From: Janibacter indicus
GTDB lineage: Bacteria; Actinomycetota; Actinomycetes; Actinomycetales; Dermatophilaceae
DNA length: 64,000 bases
Assembly (NCBI RefSeq): GCF_900176385.1
Contig: NZ_FWXN01000002.1
Location: 62,001 to 126,000 of the forward strand
Direction: 5' to 3'
Shown here: positions 1 to 6,771 of the stretch, piece after piece
Layout: every line of letters starts with the position of its first letter
How positions within the stretch are numbered: the stretch's first letter is position 1
Notes under the pieces: model-generated
What the model was told of the DNA's origin: nothing
Database searches by the model: none
The model's input: only the letters and a program-made list of their open reading frames with translations
Made by a program: the position numbers and the translations under genes

Positions 1-64
1 AGCCGAGGGCGTGGTCGATCGTCACGGGGGTGGCCTGCTTCAGCAGGGGGGACAGCGCTGTCAT
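1..64 (-). CDS. Class III aminotransferase, N-terminus only (GABA transaminase-like)
   Basis: Only the first 21 codons lie in the window; the gene continues off the left edge. The translation begins MTALSPLLKQATPVTIDHAL, which resembles the N-terminus of pyridoxal-phosphate class III (omega) aminotransferases of the 4-aminobutyrate/acetylornithine type. A ribosome-binding site (GGAGGT, minus strand, 69-74) sits 4 bases before the ATG. It is divergent from the gabD-like gene, which fits a GABA shunt pair in which this enzyme would make succinate semialdehyde. The catalytic lysine and other motifs are outside the window, so the exact substrate is inference. Confidence 0.6.
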   Translation of the reverse strand, partial: MTALSPLLKQATPVTIDHALG

Positions 65-94
65 CGGGACCTCCGAGGTCGGGTTGTTCGTCTG

Positions 95-106
95 ATTGTT
101 GACAAT
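95..106. promoter_or_regulatory. Palindromic operator candidate between gabT-like gene and gabD
   Basis: ATTGTTGACAAT is a perfect 5-bp inverted repeat with a TG centre, placed between the two divergent start codons. The ATTGT-N2-ACAAT shape is typical of GntR/FCD-type repressor sites, which often control amine catabolism. No regulator gene is visible nearby, so the binding protein is unknown. Confidence 0.35.
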
Positions 107-154
107 ACGTCTACGGTTGGGGAGACGGCAAGGACGCTGACGAAGGAGCCTTCC

Positions 155-1639
155 ATGACGATTACGGACACGCCAGAGGTCACCCGCGAGCAGGAGCGCG
201 AGGCCATCGCCTCGGTGCCCACCGGCCTCTTCATCGGGGGCGAGTGGCGCACGACCCGCGCGACGATGCCGGTCGACGACCCGTCGACCGGCGAGCACCT
301 CGTCGAGGTCGCCGACGCCGACCCCGACGAGGCCGCCGCGGCCCTTGACGCCGCCGTCGCGGCGCAGGCGGAGTGGGCGCAGGTGCCGCCCCGCGAGCGC
401 AGCGAGATCCTCACCCGCGCCCGTGAGCTCATGCTCGCCGACGTCGACCGGCTCGCCCTGATCATGACCCTCGAGATGGGCAAGCCCCTGGCCGAGGCGA
501 AGGGGGAGGTGGCCTACGCCGCCGAGTTCTTCCGCTGGTTCGCGGAGGAGGCCGTGCGCATCGACGGCGGCTTCATGACCGCGCCGGCGGGCGGCTCGCG
601 CTTCCTCGTCGCCAAGCAGCCGGTCGGCCCGTGCATCCTCATCACCCCGTGGAACTTCCCCATGGCGATGGGCACCCGCAAGATCGGGCCGGCCATCGCC
701 GCCGGGTGCACGTCGGTCATCAAGCCGGCGGCCGAGACCCCGCTGTCGACCCTCGCGCTCGCCGACATCCTCGTGCAGGCGGGCCTGCCCGCGGGCGTGG
801 TCAACGTCGTGACGACGAGCAAGAGCGACGACGTCATGCGCCCGATGATCCTTGACCCGCGCTCGCGCAAGATCTCCTTCACCGGGTCGACGCCGGTCGG
901 CAAGCACCTGCTCGAGCTCGCCGCGAAGACCGTCATGCGCACGTCGATGGAGCTCGGCGGCAATGCCCCCTTCCTCGTCTTCGACGACGCCGACCTCGAC
1001 GTCGCCGTCGAGGGGGCCATGGCGGCGAAGATGCGCAACATCGGCCAGGCCTGCACCGCGGCCAACCGGATCCTCGTGCAGCGTCCGGTCGCTGAGGAGT
1101 TCGCCCGTCGCCTGGGGGAGCGGATGGGCGCGCTGCCGATGGGCCGCGGTGTCGAGGACGGCGTCGTCGTCGGCCCGCTCGTCAACCAGAAGGCGGTCGA
1201 CAAGGTCGACGAGCTCGTCCGCGATGCGCTCGACCGCGGGGCGACCGCGCAGCTCGGCGGCGCCCCCGCGGACCGTGACGGCTACTTCTACCCGGCGACC
1301 GTGCTCACCGGCGTGCCGGCGGAGGCCGAGATGGGCAGCGCCGAGATCTTCGGCCCGGTCGCGGCGATCACCGAGTTCGACACCGAGGAGGAGGCGATCG
1401 CACTGGCCAACGACACCCCCTTCGGCCTGATCTCCTATGTCTTCACGCAGGGCCTCGACCGCGGGCTGCGGGTGAGCGAGGCGCTCGAGGCCGGCATGGT
1501 CGGACTGAACCAGGGCGTCGTCTCCAACCCGGCCGCCCCCTTCGGTGGGATCAAGGAGTCCGGCGTCGGCCGCGAGGGCGGCTTCACCGGCATCGACGAG
1601 TTCCTCGAGACGAAGTACATCGGCGTGCGGATGGCCTGA
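155..1639 (+). CDS. gabD: Succinate-semialdehyde dehydrogenase
   Basis: NAD(P)-dependent aldehyde dehydrogenase of 494 residues, normal length for the family. It would oxidise succinate semialdehyde to succinate in the cytoplasm, the last step of GABA breakdown. Visible family motifs are the proton-accepting glutamate in MELGGNAPF, the nucleophilic cysteine in IGQACTAANR and the cofactor-fold segment FTGSTPVGK. The ATG at 155 is chosen over the open frame running up to position 11 because AAGGAG lies 6 bases upstream and homologs start near here. The divergent aminotransferase supports the GABA assignment. Other short-chain semialdehydes remain possible substrates. Confidence 0.88.
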   Translation: MTITDTPEVTREQEREAIASVPTGLFIGGEWRTTRATMPVDDPSTGEHLVEVADADPDEAAAALDAAVAAQAEWAQVPPRERSEILTRARELMLADVDRLALIMTLEMGKPLAEAKGEVAYAAEFFRWFAEEAVRIDGGFMTAPAGGSRFLVAKQPVGPCILITPWNFPMAMGTRKIGPAIAAGCTSVIKPAAETPLSTLALADILVQAGLPAGVVNVVTTSKSDDVMRPMILDPRSRKISFTGSTPVGKHLLELAAKTVMRTSMELGGNAPFLVFDDADLDVAVEGAMAAKMRNIGQACTAANRILVQRPVAEEFARRLGERMGALPMGRGVEDGVVVGPLVNQKAVDKVDELVRDALDRGATAQLGGAPADRDGYFYPATVLTGVPAEAEMGSAEIFGPVAAITEFDTEEEAIALANDTPFGLISYVFTQGLDRGLRVSEALEAGMVGLNQGVVSNPAAPFGGIKESGVGREGGFTGIDEFLETKYIGVRMA

Positions 1640-1672
1640 CGCCCCACCAGCCTCCCGATTTCCGGGTCACCC

Positions 1673-1725
1673 GAGAAACCGCCGCTTCGCAAGGGTTTCA
1701 AACCCTTGCGAAGCGGCAGTTTCTC
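1673..1725. terminator. 26-bp inverted-repeat hairpin between convergent genes
   Basis: Left arm 1673-1698 and right arm 1700-1725 pair over 26 bp with one C-A mismatch and a single-base apex. It separates the convergent gabD and VOC genes, so it probably terminates both. A second copy with the same arm length and flanks, but compensatory base changes, lies at 41584-41636. Confidence 0.7.
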
Positions 1726-1740
1726 TTGCTGAGTGGCGGA

Positions 1741-2211
1741 TCAGGCCCGCAGGTCGGTCGCGCTCTCCCCGTGCTCGGCGAAGTCCTCGGCGGTCACCGG
1801 GCCCTGGGCGGGCTGGGTGATCCGCACGGGGTTGCCAAAGGGGTCCCGCAGCGCGCAGTCGATGCCGTAGGGGCGCTCGGTCGGCTCCTCGGTGAACTCC
1901 ACCCCCTTCGCCCGCAGGTCCTCGTAGGTGGCCCGGCAGTCGTCGGTCGTGAGGATGGCGGCGGCTCCGAGCGCGCCCTTGGTGAGCAGGTCCAGCAGCT
2001 GCGCCGCGGTCTCCTCGTCGACGAAGGGGGCGCCCGGCACCTCCAGCATGATCTGCCGGTCGGGCTGGGCGGGCAGCGCGATGGTGAGCCAGCGCATGAA
2101 GCCCAGGTCGACGTCGGCACTCACCTCGAGGCCAAGCTTGCCGCAGTAGAAGTCGAGCGCCTGGTCCTGGTCGAGGACGTAGACGGAGTGGTGGCTGATC
2201 CCTGTGAACAT
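1741..2211 (-). CDS. VOC (glyoxalase/bleomycin-resistance) family protein
   Basis: 156-residue single-domain protein of the vicinal oxygen chelate superfamily. The opening ISHHSVYVLDQDQALDFYCGK and the closing DPFGNPVRITQPAQGP are the usual first strand/helix and last strand of a glyoxalase-type beta-alpha-beta-beta-beta module. It lies 9 bases downstream of an AraC-type regulator on the same strand, a common actinobacterial pairing, so the two are probably co-transcribed. The substrate cannot be read from the sequence: lyase, dioxygenase and antibiotic-binding members look alike at this level. Confidence 0.8.
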   Translation of the reverse strand: MFTGISHHSVYVLDQDQALDFYCGKLGLEVSADVDLGFMRWLTIALPAQPDRQIMLEVPGAPFVDEETAAQLLDLLTKGALGAAAILTTDDCRATYEDLRAKGVEFTEEPTERPYGIDCALRDPFGNPVRITQPAQGPVTAEDFAEHGESATDLRA

Positions 2212-2220
2212 GGCTCCAAC

Positions 2221-2643
2221 CTAGGGACGCGGCGGCTGGGGCGCTTCTCCGAAACTGCTCGGTCTCGTCCACCGCGTCACCACGCACCCCGGCGCGGCGA
2301 TCGGTGCCTCGTCGCGGAAGTCGCTCGGCGTGCGCCCAGTGACCCGACGGAAGGTCCGGCTGAAGGTTCCGAGGCTGTCGTAGCCGACGGCCAGCGCCAC
2401 CTCGGTGACGCTCCGGTCGTGGTCGCGCAGCAGGGTCATCGCCCGCTCGATCCGCCGCCGCTGCAGGTAGCGGTGCGGCGTCTCGCCGAAGGTCGCCGCG
2501 AACTGCCGGGAGAAGTGCGCCGGCGACATCAGCGCAACCCCCGCGAGCGAAGGGATGTCCAGCTCGCTCGCGTAGTCGCGGTCCATGGCGTCCCGTGCTC
2601 GCAGCAGGCGGCGGTTCTGGTCCTCCCGCGGGGTCATGGTCAC
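2221..2643 (-). CDS. AraC-family transcriptional regulator (HTH domain only)
   Basis: 140 residues that consist almost entirely of the two helix-turn-helix motifs of the AraC/XylS DNA-binding domain. Recognisable segments are LDIPSLAGVALMSPAHFSRQ (first HTH) and VTEVALAVGYDSLGTFSRTF (second HTH), followed by the canonical RVTGRTPSDFR. There is no separate effector domain, unlike full-length AraC proteins of about 300 residues. It is the first gene of a two-gene unit with the VOC protein and probably controls it. A start two codons later (MTP) is equally possible. Confidence 0.82.
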   Translation of the reverse strand: MTMTPREDQNRRLLRARDAMDRDYASELDIPSLAGVALMSPAHFSRQFAATFGETPHRYLQRRRIERAMTLLRDHDRSVTEVALAVGYDSLGTFSRTFRRVTGRTPSDFRDEAPIAAPGCVVTRWTRPSSFGEAPQPPRP

Positions 2644-2748
2644 CCCTCGACGCTAGCGACTCCCGCTGGTCGAGGTGCTGGGTCCCGCGCGCAGCGTGGG
2701 CGGGCCCCTGCCTGCTCAACTACCGACGCGCGGTGCGGCGGTCGGCCG

Positions 2749-3441
2749 TCAGTAGGCTCTGCGGTCCCTTGAGGCTTCGAAGATGCGTCGGTCGAGGTTG
2801 GTGTTCCAGATCCTTCGGTTCCCACTGGGGCGAAGGCTGCCAAGTCGAAGAGCAGCTGCCCGGTCATCCCAGGTCAGCGTCTCGATCGCTGCAACCGCTG
2901 TGGGGTCGATGCCGCGCATGTCGTAGATCTCGTCGAGCACCGGTACGAGGTCCGTGTCTCGTGACGCGAGGAGCACCACGTCGATGGTCGGTTGTACAGC
3001 GAGTCGGACCGCCCTGACTGCGCAAGCAACGTCGATACCCTTCTCTCGACCGCGACCCTTAGGTGTCGTCTTGCCGTTGATGTCCTTGATCGGCCTGCCG
3101 CTTGCATCGCGTTCGTAGTCGTACTTCAGGTCGCGGAGGTAGACCTCGGCTCCCTGGCTCCGCCACTGTTCAGCTTGGGCAGTGCACCTGGCGTTCTGTT
3201 CGCGCTCGTGATCGGTGTGAGGCAGTCCACGGGCGACGAAAACCTTGACGACTGTTGCGTGCGGGTGCCCCTTGCGCTGCCGCTTGTTGCGCTCTTGTAC
3301 GGCGGCCCGAGCAAACAGGCTGGGGTCGATCAACGCGACCTGTGGCGGTTGGCCAGGCTCGAATATGTCTCTCGCGGTCAGGTGGACGTTTTGATAGTCG
3401 ATCACCACGGCAGCGCGCAGCTTGGGCGGCTCGGGCAGCAT
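2749..3441 (-). CDS. NYN-domain (PIN-like) putative RNase
   Basis: 230-residue protein of the NYN/PIN-like nuclease superfamily. The first acidic residue lies in VVIDYQNVH near the N-terminus and a second cluster in LLASRDTDLVPVL; between them is a basic segment with KGREKGIDVACAV. Such folds cleave RNA with metal ions, and many members sit in genomic islands or defence and toxin contexts. ATG 3441 is preferred because GAGGGGG precedes it. The gene is visibly less GC-rich than its neighbours, with codons such as TTG, GTA and TCA, suggesting recent acquisition. A terminator-like hairpin lies just upstream. Its target is unknown. Confidence 0.7.
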   Translation of the reverse strand: MLPEPPKLRAAVVIDYQNVHLTARDIFEPGQPPQVALIDPSLFARAAVQERNKRQRKGHPHATVVKVFVARGLPHTDHEREQNARCTAQAEQWRSQGAEVYLRDLKYDYERDASGRPIKDINGKTTPKGRGREKGIDVACAVRAVRLAVQPTIDVVLLASRDTDLVPVLDEIYDMRGIDPTAVAAIETLTWDDRAAALRLGSLRPSGNRRIWNTNLDRRIFEASRDRRAY

Positions 3442-3461
3442 CGATGACCCCCTCGTCTGAG

Positions 3462-3507
3462 AAAAAAATCCCCGCCAACCCGTGGAGGGCGGCGGGGAGC
3501 AACACGC
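3462..3507 (-). terminator. Hairpin plus T-tract upstream of the NYN gene (terminator or attenuator)
   Basis: On the minus strand CTCCCCGCCGCC pairs with GGCGGGGA and is followed by a run of seven T, a classic intrinsic terminator. It ends about 20 bases before the start codon of the NYN gene, and no minus-strand gene lies upstream of it. That position suggests a leader attenuator or the end of a short untranslated RNA. Confidence 0.5.
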
Positions 3508-3574
3508 ACAACCTAGTTGAGCTGAACCGGGCTGGCAAGAGCATCGTCTGTGATCTCTCACGCGTCGTCTTCGC

Positions 3575-3610
3575 TCCCTGGGGAGGCTGTCCACGGCCGT
3601 CTCGAAGGGG
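3575..3610 (+). repeat. Dispersed palindromic repeat, family A
   Basis: Copy of an element that opens TCCCTG(A/G)GGAGG and closes CTCGAAGGG with a variable GC-rich palindromic middle (here CGGCCG-centred). Its right end supplies the purine-rich ribosome-binding site for the following DUF952 gene. Other copies lie at 11118-11156, 21501-21557, 22328-22366 and, inverted, 48501-48538. Confidence 0.65.
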
Positions 3611-3623
3611 AGAGCACGGCACG

Positions 3624-3968
3624 ATGGACCCCATGACCCTCCAGCACATCGCCCTCGAGTCCGACTGGCAGGCAGCGCAGGCCACGGGCAGCTATCCGGT
3701 CTCGACGATCGGCCGGACGATCGCGCAGGAGGGCTTCATGCACTGCAGCGGGTCGCCGGAGCAGCTCGACGGGGTGCTCGCCCGCTTCTACGCCGACGTC
3801 GCCGAGCCGCTCCTCGCCCTGACGATCGACGAGCGGGCCCTCGACGAGTACGGCCTCGACGTCCGCTACGAGCCGGCGGTGGCCGGTGGCGACGAGCTCT
3901 TCCCGCACGTCTACGGCGGTGACCTGCCGGTCGGGTGCGTCAGCCAGGTCGGCGCCCTGCGCCTCTGA
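3624..3968 (+). CDS. DUF952 family protein
   Basis: 114-residue protein matching the usual length of DUF952 proteins. Recognisable segments are LQHIALESDWQ at the start, EGFMHCSGSPEQL in the middle and FPHVYGGDLPVGCV near the C-terminus. Function is unknown for the family; some members are fused to glutathione S-transferase domains. ATG 3624 follows AGGGGAGAG contributed by the preceding repeat; an in-frame ATG three codons later could also be used. Downstream it meets the MarR gene tail to tail. Confidence 0.8.
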   Translation: MDPMTLQHIALESDWQAAQATGSYPVSTIGRTIAQEGFMHCSGSPEQLDGVLARFYADVAEPLLALTIDERALDEYGLDVRYEPAVAGGDELFPHVYGGDLPVGCVSQVGALRL

Positions 3969-3981
3969 CGAACGGGGCGTG

Positions 3982-4491
3982 TCAGCCCGGGTCTGCGGAA
4001 TTGTCGCCTGACCCCTCGAGGAAGCGCTCGAGCAGGTCGGCGAGCTGCGCCTGCTCACGGGGGGTGAGTGCCTGATCGAGGGCTTGTTGCTGGGTGGCGA
4101 CGTGAGTGGCCACGGCCGCGTCGACGACCTCGAGGCCGGCCTCGGTGAGGCGCACCCGCACACTCCGCCGATTGTCCGGGTCCGTGGCGCGCTCCAGCAG
4201 GCCCCGGTCCTCGAGGCGCTGCAGACGGTTGGTCATCGCGGCGCCGCTGACCATGGCACTGCGCGCAAGCTGGCCAGGGGTCAGTGTGTGGGGGGCTCCT
4301 GACCGGCGCAGGGTCGCGAGGGTGTCGAACTCGCCCGACTGGATCCCGTGCTCCCGGAAGTTTTCGGACACGGCGCGGCCGAGGATCTCCCCAGCCCGAG
4401 AGATGCGCCCGACGACGCCCATGGACGAGACATCCAGATCGGGCCGCACGGCGGCCCACTGAGCCAAGTAGTCGCTGACGCGGTCGGCCAT
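3982..4491 (-). CDS. MarR-family transcriptional regulator
   Basis: 169-residue winged-helix regulator. The DNA-binding helices read LTPGQLARSAMVSGAAMTNR and the wing LLERATDPDNRRSVRVRLTE, both strongly MarR-like. It is divergent from an EamA-type exporter and the 100-bp gap holds two copies of a palindromic site, the usual arrangement of a drug- or metabolite-responsive repressor and its efflux target. It probably represses both itself and the transporter. The inducing ligand is unknown. Confidence 0.88.
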   Translation of the reverse strand: MADRVSDYLAQWAAVRPDLDVSSMGVVGRISRAGEILGRAVSENFREHGIQSGEFDTLATLRRSGAPHTLTPGQLARSAMVSGAAMTNRLQRLEDRGLLERATDPDNRRSVRVRLTEAGLEVVDAAVATHVATQQQALDQALTPREQAQLADLLERFLEGSGDNSADPG

Positions 4492-4502
4492 AGGACACTT
4501 CC

Positions 4503-4514
4503 TTCGACGTCTAA
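4503..4514. promoter_or_regulatory. MarR operator candidate, copy 1
   Basis: TTCGACGTCTAA, a palindrome of the form TTnGACGTCnAA. The same element in the opposite orientation (TTAGATGTCGAA) lies exactly 60 bp away at 4563-4574, on the transporter side. Confidence 0.45.
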
Positions 4515-4562
4515 GTGTTTGACGCCAACCTTAGGCCATGATTCTCTTAACGCATGAAACAA

Positions 4563-4574
4563 TTAGATGTCGAA
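4563..4574. promoter_or_regulatory. MarR operator candidate, copy 2
   Basis: TTAGATGTCGAA, the near-inverted partner of the site at 4503-4514. Similarity extends outward (AAACAnTTAGAnGTCGAA). Close to six helical turns separate the two sites, so a dimer pair could bind the same DNA face. Confidence 0.45.
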
Positions 4575-4591
4575 ACATTAACAGACCCCAC

Positions 4592-5443
4592 GTGACGGCC
4601 ATCGCGCCCGTCACGTGGGGGACGACCTACCTCGTGACCACCGAACTGCTGCCGTCGGGCCACCCCCTGTGGTCGGGAGAGCTACGAGCCCTCCCTGCCG
4701 GCCTCATCGCGCTCGCGCTCGGGCGGACGCTGCCGACCGGGGCGTGGTGGTGGCGGTCGGTCGTGCTCGGCACGCTGAACATCGGTGCCTTCTTCCCGCT
4801 GCTCTTCCTCGCGGCCTACACCCTCCCTGGCGGGGTGGCTGGCATCTTCGGGGCGGCCGGTCCCCTCATCGTCGCCCTCCTCGCCCTGGCCCTGCTCGGT
4901 GAGCGGGTCACGGCGCGGCGGATCGTCTGGGGTCTGCTCGCGGTCCTCGGCGTGACCGCCATGGTGCTCGGTCCCGAGCGAGGACTCGACCCGGTGGGCG
5001 TCGCAGCGGGTGCCGGGAGTGCGGCGTCGATGGCGCTGGGCACCGTGCTTTCCAAGCGGTGGGCGCCGCCGGTCGGGGCCGTCGCCTTCACCGGGTGGCA
5101 GCTGACGGGCGGGGGGCTGGTGATGCTGCCGCTCACGCTCGGGGTCGAAGGGGCACCCCCGCCGCTCGACGCCATGGCGCTCCTCGGCTACGGCTGGCTG
5201 GCCCTGGTCGGCGGTCTGCTGGCCTACGTACTGTGGTTCCGCGGGATCGGGCGGATGCCAGCGGGCGTGGCCTCGTTCCTGCCGATCCTCTCGCCGCTCG
5301 TCGCCGCCGCACTCGGCTGGGCGGTGCTGGGTGAAGGCCTCACCCCGGTGCAGGCCGTGGGCTTCGCCCTCGCACTCGTGGCGGTGGTCGCGGCTCAGTG
5401 GCGGCCCCGTGCTGCGCGTCCCCCGCGGGTGGTCGCGGCATGA
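4592..5443 (+). CDS. EamA/DMT-superfamily transporter
   Basis: About 283 residues with roughly ten hydrophobic segments in two repeats, the layout of drug/metabolite transporters (EamA/RhaT). Landmarks are APVTWGTTYLVTTELLPSG in the first helix and a second repeat beginning near GTVLSKRWAPP and ending LGWAVLGEGLTPVQAVG. It probably exports a small metabolite or drug across the inner membrane. GTG 4592 is placed just before the first hydrophobic stretch; an ATG at 4538 in the same frame would add 18 charged residues. It is divergent from MarR and overlaps the next gene by 4 bases (ATGA). Confidence 0.82.
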   Translation: MTAIAPVTWGTTYLVTTELLPSGHPLWSGELRALPAGLIALALGRTLPTGAWWWRSVVLGTLNIGAFFPLLFLAAYTLPGGVAGIFGAAGPLIVALLALALLGERVTARRIVWGLLAVLGVTAMVLGPERGLDPVGVAAGAGSAASMALGTVLSKRWAPPVGAVAFTGWQLTGGGLVMLPLTLGVEGAPPPLDAMALLGYGWLALVGGLLAYVLWFRGIGRMPAGVASFLPILSPLVAAALGWAVLGEGLTPVQAVGFALALVAVVAAQWRPRAARPPRVVAA

Positions 5444-6087
5444 GGGTCCTGGTCATCGGTGGGTCGGGTGCGGCAGGGTCGTGTGTCGTTGCTGAGGCGG
5501 TGCGGCGCGGACATGACGTGGTTGCCGCAGCCCGCTCACCCAGACCCGGGGTTGGACCGGCTCGGATCGTTCGTCTCGACGTCACCGACACCGCGGCCGT
5601 CGTGGCGGCCGCGCAGGGCGTCGACGTCATCGTCGGCGCCACCCGACCGGCACCGGGTGGCGAGGGTGCCGTCGTGGAAATGACGATCTCGCTCGCCGAG
5701 GCAGCGGCCCGTGCTGATGCGCGTCTGGTCGTCATCGGGGGCGCCGCCCCACTGCGGGTGCCGGGGACGAGGCGGCGAGCCATGGACGACCCTCGGTGGG
5801 TTCCGGCGGAGTTCCGCCGGATCGCAGAGGCCAGCGCGCAACAACTCGACCTGCTCGGAACGGCCGACCCCGAGCCGGAATGGACCTACCTCGCTCCGGC
5901 GGCGGACTTCCGACCCGGCGGTGCCCGCGGCACGTACCGCCAACACGTGGGGAGCCGCTGCGAGGCGGACCTCGTCGTGGCTGCTGATGGCACCTCCCGG
6001 ATCGCGATGGAGGACTTCGCCCTGGCGGTATGCGACGAGATCGAGCAGCCGCGTGTGTCTCGCGGGGTCGTTGCCGTGGGGTGGTGA
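5440..6087 (+). CDS. NAD(P)-binding Rossmann (NmrA/SDR-like) protein
   Basis: 215 residues beginning MRVLVIGGSGAAGSCVVAEA, a textbook dinucleotide-binding GxGxxG variant. It resembles atypical SDR/NmrA-like proteins (anti-sigma-like reductases and nucleotide sensors) and has no clear YxxxK catalytic pair. The ATG overlaps the stop of the transporter by 4 bases, so the two are translationally coupled and likely answer to the same MarR control. The substrate is unknown. Confidence 0.75.
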   Translation: MRVLVIGGSGAAGSCVVAEAVRRGHDVVAAARSPRPGVGPARIVRLDVTDTAAVVAAAQGVDVIVGATRPAPGGEGAVVEMTISLAEAAARADARLVVIGGAAPLRVPGTRRRAMDDPRWVPAEFRRIAEASAQQLDLLGTADPEPEWTYLAPAADFRPGGARGTYRQHVGSRCEADLVVAADGTSRIAMEDFALAVCDEIEQPRVSRGVVAVGW

Positions 6088-6093
6088 CGAAGG

Positions 6094-6182
6094 GGGTGTG
6101 TCGCGCGGCAGTTCACCGCTCGGTTGGGCCGCAATGCCCATGAACTCGTTGCCGCGGACGCGACCTGCCGCGCGACACGCCC
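6094..6182. terminator. 18-bp inverted repeat with internal stems between convergent genes
   Basis: Left arm 6094-6111 and right arm 6165-6182 match at 17 of 18 positions (core TGTCGCGCGGCAG). The 53-base interior holds further short complementary pairs (AGTTCA/TGAACT and GGGC/GCCC). It fills the gap between two convergent genes, so termination in both directions is the simplest role. The branched fold is more elaborate than needed for that. Confidence 0.5.
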
Positions 6183-6185
6183 GCC

Positions 6186-6692
6186 TCAAGCGCGAACGAT
6201 GGGCGCGGTGGTCGCCTCGGTCGCCGCGATCAGGTCGGCCGGTGCGAGCTCCAGGTCCAGACCACGGCGCCCCCCGCTGACGAGGATGCTCCCGTGCTCG
6301 AGGGCAGAGTCGTCCACGACCGTGCGAAGGGAGCGCTTCTGCCCGATCGGGCTGATCCCGCCGACGACGTACCCGGTGGTGCGCTCGGCGAGCGCGGCGT
6401 CGGCCATGGTCGCCATCTTCGCGCCGACCGCGGCCGCGAGTGCCTTGAGGTCGAGCTGCCCGGTCACGGGCACGATCCCGACGACGAGGCCGTGGTCCCG
6501 CGGCAGGTCGGTCTGGGCGAGGAGGGTCTTGAAGACCCGCTCTGGCTCGACGCCGAGTGCCTCCGCCGCCTCGAGCCCGTAGGAATCCGCCCGCGGGTCG
6601 TGCTCGTACGGGCGCTCGGTGAACCCGATGCCCGCGGCCGTCAGCGCCCGCGTCGCCGGGGTGGCCCCGGCCCCCTTCGCTCGCTTGCTCAT
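6186..6692 (-). CDS. ybaK: Cys-tRNA(Pro)/Cys-tRNA(Cys) deacylase, YbaK/EbsC type
   Basis: 168-residue single-domain editing enzyme of the YbaK/ProX superfamily that hydrolyses mischarged aminoacyl-tRNA. Motifs include FTERPYEHDP, EPERVFKTLLAQ with the conserved lysine, VVGIVPVTGQLDLKALA, and VVGGISPIGQKRSLRTVV. ATG 6692 is the conserved start; the open frame extends further but the added residues are unlike the family. It faces the NmrA-like gene tail to tail and is divergent from an AraC regulator. Confidence 0.88.
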   Translation of the reverse strand: MSKRAKGAGATPATRALTAAGIGFTERPYEHDPRADSYGLEAAEALGVEPERVFKTLLAQTDLPRDHGLVVGIVPVTGQLDLKALAAAVGAKMATMADAALAERTTGYVVGGISPIGQKRSLRTVVDDSALEHGSILVSGGRRGLDLELAPADLIAATEATTAPIVRA

Positions 6693-6771
6693 GGGGTCAG
6701 CCTGCCAGCGACGGCTCCCGCCGACGGGCGAACGGGTGGCCCACCCCAGCGCACAACGCCAGACTGGGATC

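Noticed and set aside
4554-4595. Leader peptide gene of 13 codons before the EamA transporter
   Set aside because: No ribosome-binding site precedes its ATG and the codons overlap the proposed MarR operator. The stop/GTG overlap is suggestive but not enough.
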